Assembly (NCBI GenBank): GCA_009779835.1
Contig: WRBD01000014.1
Coordinates: forward strand, 1 to 62,006
DNA length: 62,006 nt
From: Defluviitaleaceae bacterium
Lineage (GTDB): Bacteria > Bacillota > Clostridia > Lachnospirales > WQUN01
Reading direction: 5' to 3'
The notes under the pieces were generated by a model. It did no database searches. It worked only from the letters and a program-made list of their open reading frames with translations, and was not told the DNA's origin. A program made the translations under genes and the position numbers. Below, in pieces: positions 26,915 through 36,346 of this stretch; within the stretch, counting starts at the first letter, position 1, and the number at the start of each line of letters is the position of its first letter.

Positions 26915-27532
26915 ATGACACGGAAACAGGCTTTACATAAGGCATTGGAAGCCTTGACAGACGAAACCGCAAAAGAAAAAATTAAAGAAATTTTGGACGA
27001 TATGCCTTTGGTTAGTTGGAGCGAGAAAACTATTTTTGATACGATTGACCAATTTATTTTAGACCACGGACGAATCCCAACCGTAACAGATTTTAGAAAA
27101 AAAGGTCTGACGCCGCACCCTGTAATTAAACTTCGGTTTGGAATAAATTTGCGGGCTTTTTTAGATATATACTACCCAACAAATAAATTATGCAATTCAA
27201 AAATTTATTTCAATGAAACGCGGGAATTTTGGCAAGAATTTTTCATAAAAGAGTACCACAAAATTAAACCCGGCTCTGCTGAGGAGTATAACAGCAATAG
27301 AATAAAAGAAACTCCCTCATGGCAAACAATCGCAAAAATGTTTGAAATTATCAAATGGCTTGATTGGCTTAATTTTTGTAAGATAATTCCTTACGTTAAA
27401 AAGCACGAGCCAAGAAGCGGAAGTGTACAAACAAAACCGCTCTACACAACAAGCGTTATGACAATCACCTGCGCTGAGGGGCATTCATTTAAAGTTATAA
27501 AAAATAAAGACGGGGAAATACGATTCGCTTAA
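26915..27532 (+). CDS. unknown protein at left end of element
   Basis: I do not recognise this 205-residue protein. An N-terminal helical part (TDETAKEKIKEILDD) is followed by TIFDTIDQFILDHGRIPTV and a central WQTIAKMFEIIKWLDWL segment that could hold a helix-turn-helix. There are no membrane segments. The ATG follows AAAAGGAGGACACCTG, only 20 bp from the attachment arm. Its position opposite the recombinase makes it a candidate for a directionality factor or regulator of excision, which is inference only. Confidence 0.5.
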   Translation: MTRKQALHKALEALTDETAKEKIKEILDDMPLVSWSEKTIFDTIDQFILDHGRIPTVTDFRKKGLTPHPVIKLRFGINLRAFLDIYYPTNKLCNSKIYFNETREFWQEFFIKEYHKIKPGSAEEYNSNRIKETPSWQTIAKMFEIIKWLDWLNFCKIIPYVKKHEPRSGSVQTKPLYTTSVMTITCAEGHSFKVIKNKDGEIRFA

Positions 27533-27586
27533 ATATTAATTTTTGTGCTATAATCCACAAAAAATGAAATATGCGAGGGATATTCC

Positions 27587-29515
27587 GTGCTTTTGCAAAT
27601 GAAGGACGTACAAAAAGCGATTGGTGTTGAAGAAATTCTCAATTCTGTTTCGTTTATTATAGAGGAAAATGAAAAGGTTGCGCTGGTTGGGGTGAACGGC
27701 GCGGGAAAAACATCGGTGTTTCGGCTTATAACCGGCGAGTGGCAAGCGGATGACGGCGCGATTACCAAAAGCGGCGGCAATTCCGGTGTGCTAAAAATCG
27801 GATATATGCAGCAGTTAAATGAAAAAGATGAAAATTCCACAGATGAACGCAGTCTTTACGAAGTTTTGGACAGCGTTTTTTCACATTTAAAAAAAACCGA
27901 AGAAGAAATACGTACGCTTGAAGCAAATATGGGCGGGCTTGAAGATACGAAACTTGAAGAAGCATTAAAACGTTACGACAGTTTAAGTTTTCGGTTTAAA
28001 GAGGAAGGCGGTTATGAAACAGAAAGCCGCCTAAAAGGTGTGCTTCGCGGATTAGGCTTTACCGAAACACAGTGGCAGCAACCTTTTAATCGTTTTTCAG
28101 GCGGGGAGCGCACTCGCGCAGTGCTTGGAAAGTTGCTTCTTGAACAAAACGACCTTCTTCTATTGGACGAGCCTACTAACCATTTGGATATCGAAAGTGT
28201 AATCTGGCTTGAAGAATATTTGAGAAATTTCCCCGGTGCGGTGCTTATAATTTCACACGACAGATATTTTATTGACAAAGTTGTCACAAAAACCATCGAA
28301 ATTGAAAATAAAAAATCTATGGTTTATAATGGGAATTACAGTTACTTTGTAAGCAAAAAATCAACCGACCGCGCACTTGCGGAAAAAGCGTTTGCGGAAC
28401 AGCAAAAAGTTTTAAAACATCACGAAGAAGTGGCAAAAAAAATCCGTTCTTTTAAAACGGAAGCGGCGATTATACGCGCAAAAAGCCGCGAAAAACTTTT
28501 GGCAAAAATCGAACGCATAGACGCACCCGAACAAGACCCCGCAAAAATGCGGTTGCGTCTTAAACCGCGCATAAACTCGGGCAACGATGTGCTTTCTGCG
28601 GAAGATTTAAAAATGGGATTCGGCGGCAAAACGCTTTTCCGTGAAATTAGTTTTGAAATAAAAAAAGGCGATAAAACCGCCCTAATCGGGTCGAACGGAA
28701 TCGGCAAAACAACGCTGATAAAAATTCTCACAGGCGAACTTACACCCCTTGCGGGGCGTGTTCGCGAAGGCGTAAATGTCCGCATGGGTTACTATGACCA
28801 ATCCCACGCATTTTCGGCGGAATCCGAAAAAAAGACGATTTTTCAAGAAATCGCAGATACTTACCCGCGTCTTACGCAAACGGAAATTCGCACAACACTT
28901 GCATCGTTTATGTTCATCGGCGATGATGTTTTTAAGCCGATTTCAACACTTTCCGGCGGTGAACGCGGCCGCGTTCAATTGTCTAAAATAATGCTTGCCG
29001 GGGCAAACTTTTTGGTATTGGACGAACCTACAAACCACCTTGATATTTTTTCAAAAGAAATTCTTGAAGAGGCTCTTCGCGAATTTTCCGGAGCGTTAAT
29101 TTACATTTCCCACGACAGATATTTTATTAATAACACAGCAACAAAAGTGATTGAGCTGACCGAAAGCGGCATAAAAGAATTTTTCGGCAACTACGATTAT
29201 TATACCGAAAAAAAAGCCCAACCCGTTTTAACAAACGAACCCGTGGCCACAGAATCTACATCGAAAGAAGAATATCTTCAAAAAAAAGAACGCGAAGCCC
29301 AAGCCCGCCGCAAAAAAACGCGTATAGATAAACTTGAACTTGAAATTTCTAAAACAGAAAATGAAATCGCGTTCTGCGAAGAAAAACTTTCTACCAACGA
29401 AGTAAATACAAACGCCGAAGCCGCACAAGCCGTTTTTGCGGAAAAAACAGCACTGGAAGAAACCCTTGCCGGGTTATACGATGAATGGGAAAAGTGGAGT
29501 TTAAACGAGGAGTGA
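27587..29515 (+). CDS. ABC-F ATPase
   Basis: This 642-residue ABC-F protein has two nucleotide-binding domains and no membrane domain. It has Walker A GVNGAGKTS and GSNGIGKTT, signatures FSGGERTR and LSGGERGR, LLLDEPTNHLD and LVLDEPTNHLD, and a C-terminal coiled coil (about residues 555-640). The family acts on the ribosome as translation factors or antibiotic protection proteins; it is closest to YdiF/Uup-type housekeeping members. It starts with GTG. An extended -10 TGCTATAAT lies at 27546-27554. Confidence 0.9.
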   Translation: MLLQMKDVQKAIGVEEILNSVSFIIEENEKVALVGVNGAGKTSVFRLITGEWQADDGAITKSGGNSGVLKIGYMQQLNEKDENSTDERSLYEVLDSVFSHLKKTEEEIRTLEANMGGLEDTKLEEALKRYDSLSFRFKEEGGYETESRLKGVLRGLGFTETQWQQPFNRFSGGERTRAVLGKLLLEQNDLLLLDEPTNHLDIESVIWLEEYLRNFPGAVLIISHDRYFIDKVVTKTIEIENKKSMVYNGNYSYFVSKKSTDRALAEKAFAEQQKVLKHHEEVAKKIRSFKTEAAIIRAKSREKLLAKIERIDAPEQDPAKMRLRLKPRINSGNDVLSAEDLKMGFGGKTLFREISFEIKKGDKTALIGSNGIGKTTLIKILTGELTPLAGRVREGVNVRMGYYDQSHAFSAESEKKTIFQEIADTYPRLTQTEIRTTLASFMFIGDDVFKPISTLSGGERGRVQLSKIMLAGANFLVLDEPTNHLDIFSKEILEEALREFSGALIYISHDRYFINNTATKVIELTESGIKEFFGNYDYYTEKKAQPVLTNEPVATESTSKEEYLQKKEREAQARRKKTRIDKLELEISKTENEIAFCEEKLSTNEVNTNAEAAQAVFAEKTALEETLAGLYDEWEKWSLNEE

Positions 29516-29522
29516 ATAAAAC

Positions 29523-30596
29523 ATGAAAGCAGAAAAAACCGTTAATTTTTTAATGTACATTGCAGGAATGGCTTTTAATTTGGTAATAATGGCGGTTGTG
29601 GGGCTTCTTGTGCTTGCAGGTTTTACTTGGGGCTTTGAAACCGGGGGCGGTTTTGCCAATATTATGACAGCGGAAGGCGAAAACTACGAAATAGAATTTA
29701 ATATACCGCGTGACGCGTCAACGTTGGAGATTGCCAAAAGACTGGAAGCTGATGGCATTGTTCCAAACAGGTTCCTTTTTCAATTGGAACTTTTTTTGCG
29801 CGGAATTTCCAGCGATTACACTGCGGGAACATATACAATCAACACAAACATGAACAATGTGGAGCTTAACCGCGCACTTCGCGCACGTCCGCATGAAGTC
29901 GCGCCGCATTACGAAATACGAATTCCCGAGGGCTGGACTATCCGCGATATGGCGGAATATTTTGAAGAACGCGAATTTTTTACGGCAGATGATTTCTTTT
30001 ACGTTGCGCAGTACGGGCATTTCAGCTTTGCGTTCCTTCAAGATGTGCCGTCCGATCGTCCAAACCGTCTTGAAGGTTATCTTTTCCCCGACACATATCA
30101 AATTCCCGTAAACCCGAACCCGGGCGATATTATCACAAGAATGCTTCAAAACTTTGACAGACGTTTCGATTACGAATTGCAAACCCGCGCGGCAGAAATG
30201 AATTTATCCATTGATGATGTAATCAAAATGGCTTCGATAATTGAACGCGAAACCCGTCTTGCAAGTGAACGCGCTCTTGTTTCGCAGGTAATTCATCGTC
30301 GCCTTGCGCAAAATATGCGTTTGCAAATGTGTTCCACCGTAAAATATACAATGGAAGAACCGCCTCTCCGTCTGCTATATATCCATCTTGAAGCAGACAC
30401 ACCGTATAACACATATCAGATTAACGGGCTACCCGTCGGACCCATTTCAAACCCCGGAGAAGCCGCAATCCGCGCCGCTTTGTGGCCCGCAGACACGGAT
30501 TATCTCTTCTTTGTACTGCGCGACGAAGCTACAGGCGAACATCATTTCTCGCGAACGGAAACTGAACACGACGCCGCAAAGGCTAGGTATTCGTAG
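29523..30596 (+). CDS. mltG: endolytic murein transglycosylase MltG
   Basis: This 357-residue MltG/YceG protein has one N-terminal membrane helix and an extracellular LysM-like plus catalytic domain. The catalytic Glu is in KMASIIERET, and YLFPDTY and NTYQINGLPVGPISNPG are kept. It cuts nascent glycan strands to set their length. It begins 7 bp after the ABC-F gene. Confidence 0.94.
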   Translation: MKAEKTVNFLMYIAGMAFNLVIMAVVGLLVLAGFTWGFETGGGFANIMTAEGENYEIEFNIPRDASTLEIAKRLEADGIVPNRFLFQLELFLRGISSDYTAGTYTINTNMNNVELNRALRARPHEVAPHYEIRIPEGWTIRDMAEYFEEREFFTADDFFYVAQYGHFSFAFLQDVPSDRPNRLEGYLFPDTYQIPVNPNPGDIITRMLQNFDRRFDYELQTRAAEMNLSIDDVIKMASIIERETRLASERALVSQVIHRRLAQNMRLQMCSTVKYTMEEPPLRLLYIHLEADTPYNTYQINGLPVGPISNPGEAAIRAALWPADTDYLFFVLRDEATGEHHFSRTETEHDAAKARYS

Positions 30597-30644
30597 TATA
30601 TTTTTTATGCAACTTTGAAATAATATTTAAAGGAGGTGCGCGGC

Positions 30645-30815
30645 ATGGGAGAAAAAACGAATGACGCTTTAAAACTGGAAATTGCTGAAGAGTTGGGACT
30701 TTTGGATAAAGTGAATTCCGGCGGATGGAAAAGCCTTTCCGCGAAGGAAAGCGGACGAATAGGCGGAATTCTTGCGCGGCGTAAAAAAGCGGCTTCTGTT
30801 GCCGCGGAAAAATAA
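30645..30815 (+). CDS. small acid-soluble spore protein, alpha/beta type
   Basis: This 56-residue SASP has the conserved LKLEIAEELGLLDKV and WKSLSAKESGRIGGIL segments, the latter with the usual Glu-Ser germination protease region. SASPs coat and protect spore DNA and are made in the forespore under SigG. AAAGGAGGTG precedes the ATG. Upstream, GTATA (30596-30600) and AATAATA (30619-30625) with an 18-bp spacer resemble a SigF/SigG promoter. It lies inside the sigG-intervening element. Confidence 0.85.
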   Translation: MGEKTNDALKLEIAEELGLLDKVNSGGWKSLSAKESGRIGGILARRKKAASVAAEK

Positions 30816-30816
30816 A

Positions 30817-31566
30817 ATGTATGAAGGTTTTGCAAGTATGTATGACGCGCTTATGTCAGACACGCCCTATGAAAATTGGGCGGCATACATAGACGAGGTT
30901 TTGTGCGGTCAGTTTCGCGAAAAAAAGCGCGAAGCTCTTTTAGTGCTTGATTTGGCTTGCGGAACGGGGAATATTACGTTGCGGTTAGCTGAAATGGGCT
31001 ACGATTTAATCGGTGTGGATGCTTCCGAAGATATGCTTGCGGAGGCGAACCGCAAGGCGTTCGACGCAAACAAAAAAATTCTATTTATCAAGCAGGATAT
31101 GCGTGAACTAAACCTTTACGGCACGATTGATGCGGCAATTTGTGTTTGCGACGGGCTGAATTACATTTTGGACGAAAAAGATTTGCTCACGGTTTTCAAG
31201 CGAGTGCGTCTTTTTTTAAACCCCGGCGGAATTTTCATTTTTGACATGAACACAGAATATAAATTTAAGGAGATGTTTGCAAATAATATTTTCGAGGATA
31301 CGGGCGAAGACGGCGAAGCTTACGAATGGGAAAATTTTTACGAACCGCAAACAAAAATAAACGAATACCGCTTAACTTTTTTTTCACATGAAAACGGCGG
31401 GATTGAGCCGTTCGAGGAGATTCATCGTCAGCGGGCATATTCGCCCGGGGATGTTTGCGATATATTACGTGCTGCGGGGTTTTCTTCCGTTGCAATCCAC
31501 GATGGTTACAGCAACGAGCCGCCCAAAACCGAAAGCGCGAAGGTGGTGTTTATCGCGTTGTTATAA
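30817..31566 (+). CDS. class I SAM-dependent methyltransferase
   Basis: This 249-residue methyltransferase has motif I VLDLACGTGNITL, then IGVDASEDMLAEA and AICVCDGLNYIL. The substrate is unknown. It starts 1 bp after the SASP stop, so the two are probably one transcript. Of two possible starts I use the one at the MYEGFASMYD motif, typical for the family. Confidence 0.85.
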   Translation: MYEGFASMYDALMSDTPYENWAAYIDEVLCGQFREKKREALLVLDLACGTGNITLRLAEMGYDLIGVDASEDMLAEANRKAFDANKKILFIKQDMRELNLYGTIDAAICVCDGLNYILDEKDLLTVFKRVRLFLNPGGIFIFDMNTEYKFKEMFANNIFEDTGEDGEAYEWENFYEPQTKINEYRLTFFSHENGGIEPFEEIHRQRAYSPGDVCDILRAAGFSSVAIHDGYSNEPPKTESAKVVFIALL

Positions 31567-31578
31567 GGAGTTATTAAA

Positions 31579-32787
31579 ATGAAAAAGATTATTTTTTTTA
31601 TGATTATTTTTTTTCAATTTACATATTTTACAACGTTTGCTGAAGAATTGCTTCCTATCGACGCGGTACTTGTGCTTGATGTTTCGCGCTCGATGGCAAC
31701 GGCAGACCCCGACAGAATTTCCCGTGACGCTATGCATCTTTTTATAGAAAAACTTTCAGAAAACCGCGATAGGGTAGGAATTGTGGTATACGCGGGAAAC
31801 GTGGAGCGCAGTCTTGCACTGCAAGAAATACAAATGCCCAAAGACCGCGAAATTCTGAAAAATTTCATAGACGGGCTTGAATACGCATCATGGACAGACC
31901 ACGGGATTGGTTTGTTGGAAGCTGTGCGAATGCTTGAGCAGTGTTTTTTTGACGAAGACGCTTCGCGTCAGGGAATAATTGTTTTTCTTACGGACGGTAA
32001 CATGAACGTAAACCCGTGGGGCGAGCGAACAAACGAAACAGCACAAGAGGACGTACACGAAGCAATTTACACCGCGCGGGAACTGAATATTCCAATTCAT
32101 GTAATCGGGCTTAATTTTGACGGAAATTTGGCGTGGCAACCCATAGAACTCATAGCCGAAGCCACAAACGGCCTTGCTTTTGAAACCGCAAATGCGGAAG
32201 ACATTCCCGAAATTATAAACGCGTTTTTTCACGTGATGATAGCCGCGCCGCAAACACGAATTGAAGAACCGGAACCCCCCGAAGAAGTCACAGTTTTACA
32301 AGAAGCAACCGAAGAATATCTGCCAGAAACGTCTGTGTACATAGAAGAAGAAACGGAACACACAGAAGCTATATATGAAAACACAAACCATACAAAGAAT
32401 TTTCTTGCAACCGCTGTCAGTTTCGTTTTAGCTGTTGCTATTGCTGCATTTTTATTTACAAAATCCACAAAGCTAAAGCGCGTTTTCACCGGAAAAATTA
32501 TTCTTGAAACGCAGGGAGTACCGCGCACTCTAAATTTAATTGAGTACGGGAATCGTGTTTCGCTTGGCACGCTTTTGGAAAACCCCGCGCTTAACTCTGT
32601 AATTCTAACCCCATCGCCAACCGCGCCTTCGCATTTGCCGCAACTCAAAATAAAATGCAAAAACCACTCCGTTAAATTCATAAAAGATTTTATAGAGCAA
32701 GAAATTTCAAAGGGAATATCACTCACAACAGGCGCAGAAGTTTTAATTTCAGCGGACGATGTTCAAGTCCGTTTAAAGTATATCTAA
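31579..32787 (+). CDS. membrane VWA-domain protein
   Basis: This 402-residue protein has a signal peptide, an extracellular von Willebrand A domain with MIDAS motif DVSRSMATADPD, a Glu/Pro-rich stretch, one membrane helix (about residues 272-294) and a cytoplasmic tail of about 100 residues. The VWA fold binds ligands through a metal ion. Partner and function are unknown. Its stop overlaps that of the convergent recombinase. Confidence 0.82.
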   Translation: MKKIIFFMIIFFQFTYFTTFAEELLPIDAVLVLDVSRSMATADPDRISRDAMHLFIEKLSENRDRVGIVVYAGNVERSLALQEIQMPKDREILKNFIDGLEYASWTDHGIGLLEAVRMLEQCFFDEDASRQGIIVFLTDGNMNVNPWGERTNETAQEDVHEAIYTARELNIPIHVIGLNFDGNLAWQPIELIAEATNGLAFETANAEDIPEIINAFFHVMIAAPQTRIEEPEPPEEVTVLQEATEEYLPETSVYIEEETEHTEAIYENTNHTKNFLATAVSFVLAVAIAAFLFTKSTKLKRVFTGKIILETQGVPRTLNLIEYGNRVSLGTLLENPALNSVILTPSPTAPSHLPQLKIKCKNHSVKFIKDFIEQEISKGISLTTGAEVLISADDVQVRLKYI

Positions 32788-33350
32788 TACCCCATCTCCA
32801 TATAAACGGCATTTAAGTCATCTTGTTGTATTCCAAGATAACGGCGGGTGTGGTTTAGGTTTGAATGATTATAAATCTCCATAAGAACAGCGGGGGAAAC
32901 CCCGCTTTTCCATGCGTGGTAGCCAAAAGTTTTTCTAAGTGAATGGCAGGATATGCGCTCCGGAAGATTTATTGCCTCCCCTGCATTACGGATAATACGA
33001 TACGCGTGAGAGCGGCTTATGTGCTTGCCAGTCTTGGGATTTGAAAATAAAAAATCATTGGGGGCTGAATAAGCCGCCGCCTGCTCAAGGTTGTTTGCTA
33101 TTTTTTTATTGATTGCGATTATTTTTGTTTTGCCCGTTTTTTTCTCGGTAACAGTAAATGATTCACGAACGCGCTTTAATCTGAAATCATAAACGTCCCC
33201 CCAGTGCAACGGCAGTAAGTCCGAAATACGCAGCGCGGTGTACAGGCTGAACATAATAAGCCTATGATTACGGTGCTGTCCTAAATTAAAATAATAATCA
33301 CATAAATCACGTACATTTTTTGAATTTCTTATTGGTTGGGTTATTGACAT
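32784..33350 (-). CDS. short tyrosine recombinase (FimB/XerC-like)
   Basis: This 188-residue catalytic-domain-only tyrosine recombinase has Arg in TALRISDLL, HSLRKTFG with His and Arg, His in YNHSN and Tyr in TRRYLGI. The N-terminal core-binding domain is absent, as in the roughly 200-residue FimB/FimE invertases. GGGAGGAG precedes the ATG. Two quasi-palindromic 31-bp sites lie directly upstream, between it and the pilin-like gene on the other strand. Confidence 0.85.
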   Translation of the reverse strand: MSITQPIRNSKNVRDLCDYYFNLGQHRNHRLIMFSLYTALRISDLLPLHWGDVYDFRLKRVRESFTVTEKKTGKTKIIAINKKIANNLEQAAAYSAPNDFLFSNPKTGKHISRSHAYRIIRNAGEAINLPERISCHSLRKTFGYHAWKSGVSPAVLMEIYNHSNLNHTRRYLGIQQDDLNAVYMEMGY

Positions 33351-33382
33351 ATGGAAACTCCTCCCTATATAATGCATATGTT

Positions 33383-33413
33383 AGTGTAACACGATATCTA
33401 TTTTGTTGCATCG
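33383..33413. repeat. recombinase-type site, copy 1
   Basis: This 31-bp site begins AGTGTAACA and ends TGTTGCATCG around an ATATCTAT centre. It matches copy 2 in 26 of 31 positions as a direct repeat, and 18 of 20 central positions also match in inverted orientation because the site is quasi-palindromic (AACA...TGTT). Confidence 0.65.
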
Positions 33414-33461
33414 CTTGAAAGCCGCATAAAATCAGCTTTCATACATATTGGTTTTAGTTTT

Positions 33462-33518
33462 GAACGTGGACTTTGCCGTCCGCGTTCTTTTTTTTGCCCG
33501 ATTTTACGGGCTTTATTT
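33462..33518 (+). terminator. tandem terminators between the two sites
   Basis: GAACGTGGAC pairs with GTCCGCGTTC and is followed by eight T. A second hairpin GCCCG/CGGGC followed by TTTATTT comes directly after. Both would stop plus-strand transcription before the pilin-like gene. Confidence 0.75.
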
Positions 33519-33521
33519 ACC

Positions 33522-33552
33522 AGTGTAACAAAATAGATATTCTGTTGCATCG
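33522..33552. repeat. recombinase-type site, copy 2
   Basis: This is the second copy of the 31-bp site, with centre ATAGATAT. The two copies enclose 108 bp that hold the tandem terminators. A tyrosine recombinase gene adjoins copy 1. Confidence 0.65.
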
Positions 33553-33586
33553 TTGTAGATTTCATTAAGCCGGAGGAGGGCTATTT

Positions 33587-36121
33587 ATGAAAAAGCAAAC
33601 AAAAAAAACCGCAGGAATGTCCATGGGTATCGTGATAATTTTTATCATGGTAATGAGTGTTGCCGTAACAGCTTTACTGGTAGTTTCGGTAAACGCGTTG
33701 CGTAGTGCAAATAGGTTACCGCAAATAGATGGTGACTATTTTTCGGCGGAAGCAGCTATGAACAGGGCTATGCCGGAGATTGCAACAGCTTTAACCAGCA
33801 GCCCTATCCGCACAGAGGTAGCACGCGATATTCGCAACGCAGCTCGAACAGTGACAACAACTACTAATAATTTAATCGCAGATATTGTTGCTGCCGACAA
33901 CGTAGATACCCGTAGCCAAGTTTTAACGGATGCATTGGAAAATGATACGGTTTTTATGACTACACTTAACGCCCGAATTAACACCCTTATGACCAATACA
34001 CCCGGTTTTACCATTCCGGGTCGTACCCCCGGTCAGAATGGTGCACCTACTCAAGCAGGAGGTGCCGCTAACATAGGTGCAGGTTCGGAACATTTTTACA
34101 TGATACGAAACAACACCAATTTTTCTGAACCATTGGAAGGGTTCAACGCTCCGGCATTTATAAATATAGACAGAGAAGATAACGGCGATGTTCGGGTGGG
34201 TATTTCCACTAGGGTAACAGAAAACCCTGTCGCCGGTAACTTAACGATTACCGTTATACCATACATCACATTGATATCAGAAGCGGGTTCTGCAGAGATT
34301 TACGAGAGTATCACACTGCCGGTTTCTTCTTTCATACTGGAGCGGGATGCATGGAATCAAAACACGACTTACAACCAAGGACTAGGACCGGGAGGATATA
34401 CGTTTACCACTGCGACAGGCAATATAGGCTCATATCCTCCTGCTACGGGAAATCGCCGGATATGGTTAGTAGGTGCCGGTTCCGCTCACCCTAACACTTA
34501 TTCTGCAACGCAGAACGCTAATGCTACCCCAGACCCGGATAATTCAGGACGCGGGTATCACCGTAACAGCCCCGGTACCTATCTTAGTTACGCCTACACT
34601 CACGCTGTAAGAAGGGATCCAACCCAAGTCGGAATCGGCAACACTAATCCTAACCGTCCAACGGGGGGAGCGATAGCAATGTACGCCGCACCAATTCCTC
34701 CTGCACTAATAACATTTTTGGAGACTTTATTTACCAGTGCGACCTTCCACCCAACTCTTCCAACGGGAAGCCCTCATACATGGGTACTGACTAATCCCTT
34801 CAATATTACCACTCACCCCGCTGAACATGCTGCAATACAAAGTATGATTGCATTTGTTGGCACTACCAACGGGGCAAATATGCTACCGCGTAACGGACAC
34901 TTTGGCGGTATGTCTGACGTTACACAAGGGGGTATGAGATGCCCGTACAGACATGCTCTCTATTTCTTGATGCGTTTGGGTCATGCAATTAATTGGCAAA
35001 ACACTCCGGTACAGCCTGTCGGTATTGGTGCCGGTAATGCATTTCCAACGGCAAGCGTTCTCCCTGCAAGCAACACTACTCAGCTTTATATTCCCGCCGG
35101 TGACGGTGACGGTGCTACAGGTTGGTGGCCTGCCCATGGTTTACGGGATTCTCATGATTTGAGTAATCTCTTGCGGACTGCACACGAGGAACTTCTTATT
35201 TCCGGTACAAACTGGCGACGTATCAACGGTGAGATTGCGGTCTCAAGACCGGCTCTAGATGACAACGGAAATTCAATTCGAGAAATTCGATTCCCTCCCG
35301 ATAGTAACTGGCGACGTGAAAACGATATTCCCAATGAAGAATGGAATGGTCGAGAGAATGAAAATACCGTATGTGAAATTGTTTATTCAACTAACCCAAG
35401 ACGGACTACAAACCCAATTAATGCGCGTTATCTTCGCATTACACAAGGCGCAAATTCAGAACGTTACCTTCACGGAACAATTTCTTTGCCAAACTTGCAA
35501 GGAGTACACGCAGATACGCTGCGCATCAGCGGGACACTAAATTTCACCGGCACTTCCTCTGTAACGCGCTTTAATATAGGAAGCGACAGTAACGGCGATT
35601 TTAATGCGGTCAATTCACCTATAAATGCAACAATAAACAATGTGCATTTTGTAGCAGGGGGCAATGTTCAGCTGAACTTGGGGGCAGATGGTCGTCTGCT
35701 TGGTAATTCAATATATATGGCGCGCGGAAATCAATTTATTATACAAGGCTCCGGTCGCATTACAGTTGGTGCATCAGACCTTGCCCCGCAGTTTTTTTCT
35801 CGTAACCATATTTCCCTTGATGCGGTTGGAGATTATCACGGCGTGTTCGCCAGTGCCAGGTCTAATAATCCCATGAATCCACCCCCTGCCGGTTCAACCC
35901 TTGTTGGAATGGCTTTAGGTAATTATCACCCTCAAGCCAACAATACTTGGGTACCCGGTACCGAGAGTCTTTCCGCTACCATGATTGATAACGCGTTTGA
36001 GCGTATTCGGCGCACGATAATGTCACAAGCTGGAGGCAGCGGAGGCGGGTGGACTGTAAGAACCGATCCCGCAGGCTTTACCGCAGATATACAATCACCC
36101 ACCATTCTCCGACTCCGATAA
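33587..36121 (+). CDS. large PilX-like surface protein
   Basis: This 844-residue protein has an N-terminal membrane helix (GIVIIFIMVMSVAVTALLVVSV) followed by DYFSAEAAMNRA, much like the N-terminus of PilX minor pilins. The remainder is a long Asn/Thr/Gly-rich extracellular region with beta-helix-like stretches near the C-terminus (GNVQLNLGADGRLLGNS). GGAGGAGGG precedes the ATG. It could be a pilus-tip or adhesin-like component, but no pilus assembly genes are visible nearby. Confidence 0.6.
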   Translation: MKKQTKKTAGMSMGIVIIFIMVMSVAVTALLVVSVNALRSANRLPQIDGDYFSAEAAMNRAMPEIATALTSSPIRTEVARDIRNAARTVTTTTNNLIADIVAADNVDTRSQVLTDALENDTVFMTTLNARINTLMTNTPGFTIPGRTPGQNGAPTQAGGAANIGAGSEHFYMIRNNTNFSEPLEGFNAPAFINIDREDNGDVRVGISTRVTENPVAGNLTITVIPYITLISEAGSAEIYESITLPVSSFILERDAWNQNTTYNQGLGPGGYTFTTATGNIGSYPPATGNRRIWLVGAGSAHPNTYSATQNANATPDPDNSGRGYHRNSPGTYLSYAYTHAVRRDPTQVGIGNTNPNRPTGGAIAMYAAPIPPALITFLETLFTSATFHPTLPTGSPHTWVLTNPFNITTHPAEHAAIQSMIAFVGTTNGANMLPRNGHFGGMSDVTQGGMRCPYRHALYFLMRLGHAINWQNTPVQPVGIGAGNAFPTASVLPASNTTQLYIPAGDGDGATGWWPAHGLRDSHDLSNLLRTAHEELLISGTNWRRINGEIAVSRPALDDNGNSIREIRFPPDSNWRRENDIPNEEWNGRENENTVCEIVYSTNPRRTTNPINARYLRITQGANSERYLHGTISLPNLQGVHADTLRISGTLNFTGTSSVTRFNIGSDSNGDFNAVNSPINATINNVHFVAGGNVQLNLGADGRLLGNSIYMARGNQFIIQGSGRITVGASDLAPQFFSRNHISLDAVGDYHGVFASARSNNPMNPPPAGSTLVGMALGNYHPQANNTWVPGTESLSATMIDNAFERIRRTIMSQAGGSGGGWTVRTDPAGFTADIQSPTILRLR

Positions 36122-36132
36122 AAACAAAGCAA

Positions 36133-36218
36133 GGTGACAAGGGAACGATTCTCCTGTCACCTATATATAAAACCTAAACAACAAAGGCGCGGCTGTAACC
36201 GACCGCGCCTTGCTTTCG
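36133..36218 (+). terminator. two hairpins after the pilin-like gene
   Basis: GGTGACA/TGTCACC (36133-36161) and AAGGCGCGG/CCGCGCCTT (36184-36211) are strong stems, each followed by an A/T-rich or T-rich tail. They end the pilin-like transcript. Confidence 0.65.
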
Positions 36219-36346
36219 ATTTTTGCCATTTCGGCAGCTCCTTTCGTGTTCCGTGGTAAAACAATTTCTTCCGCTGTCATTCCTCTTTGCAATCGTAATT
36301 CTATCATTCCCAAGTGTGCAGCTACCTCTTATTAACGGGGGTTATA

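Noticed and set aside
33383-33552. A chromosome dimer resolution (dif) site
   Set aside because: The arms do not match the Firmicutes dif consensus that I know, there are two copies and the recombinase is not XerC/XerD in length.
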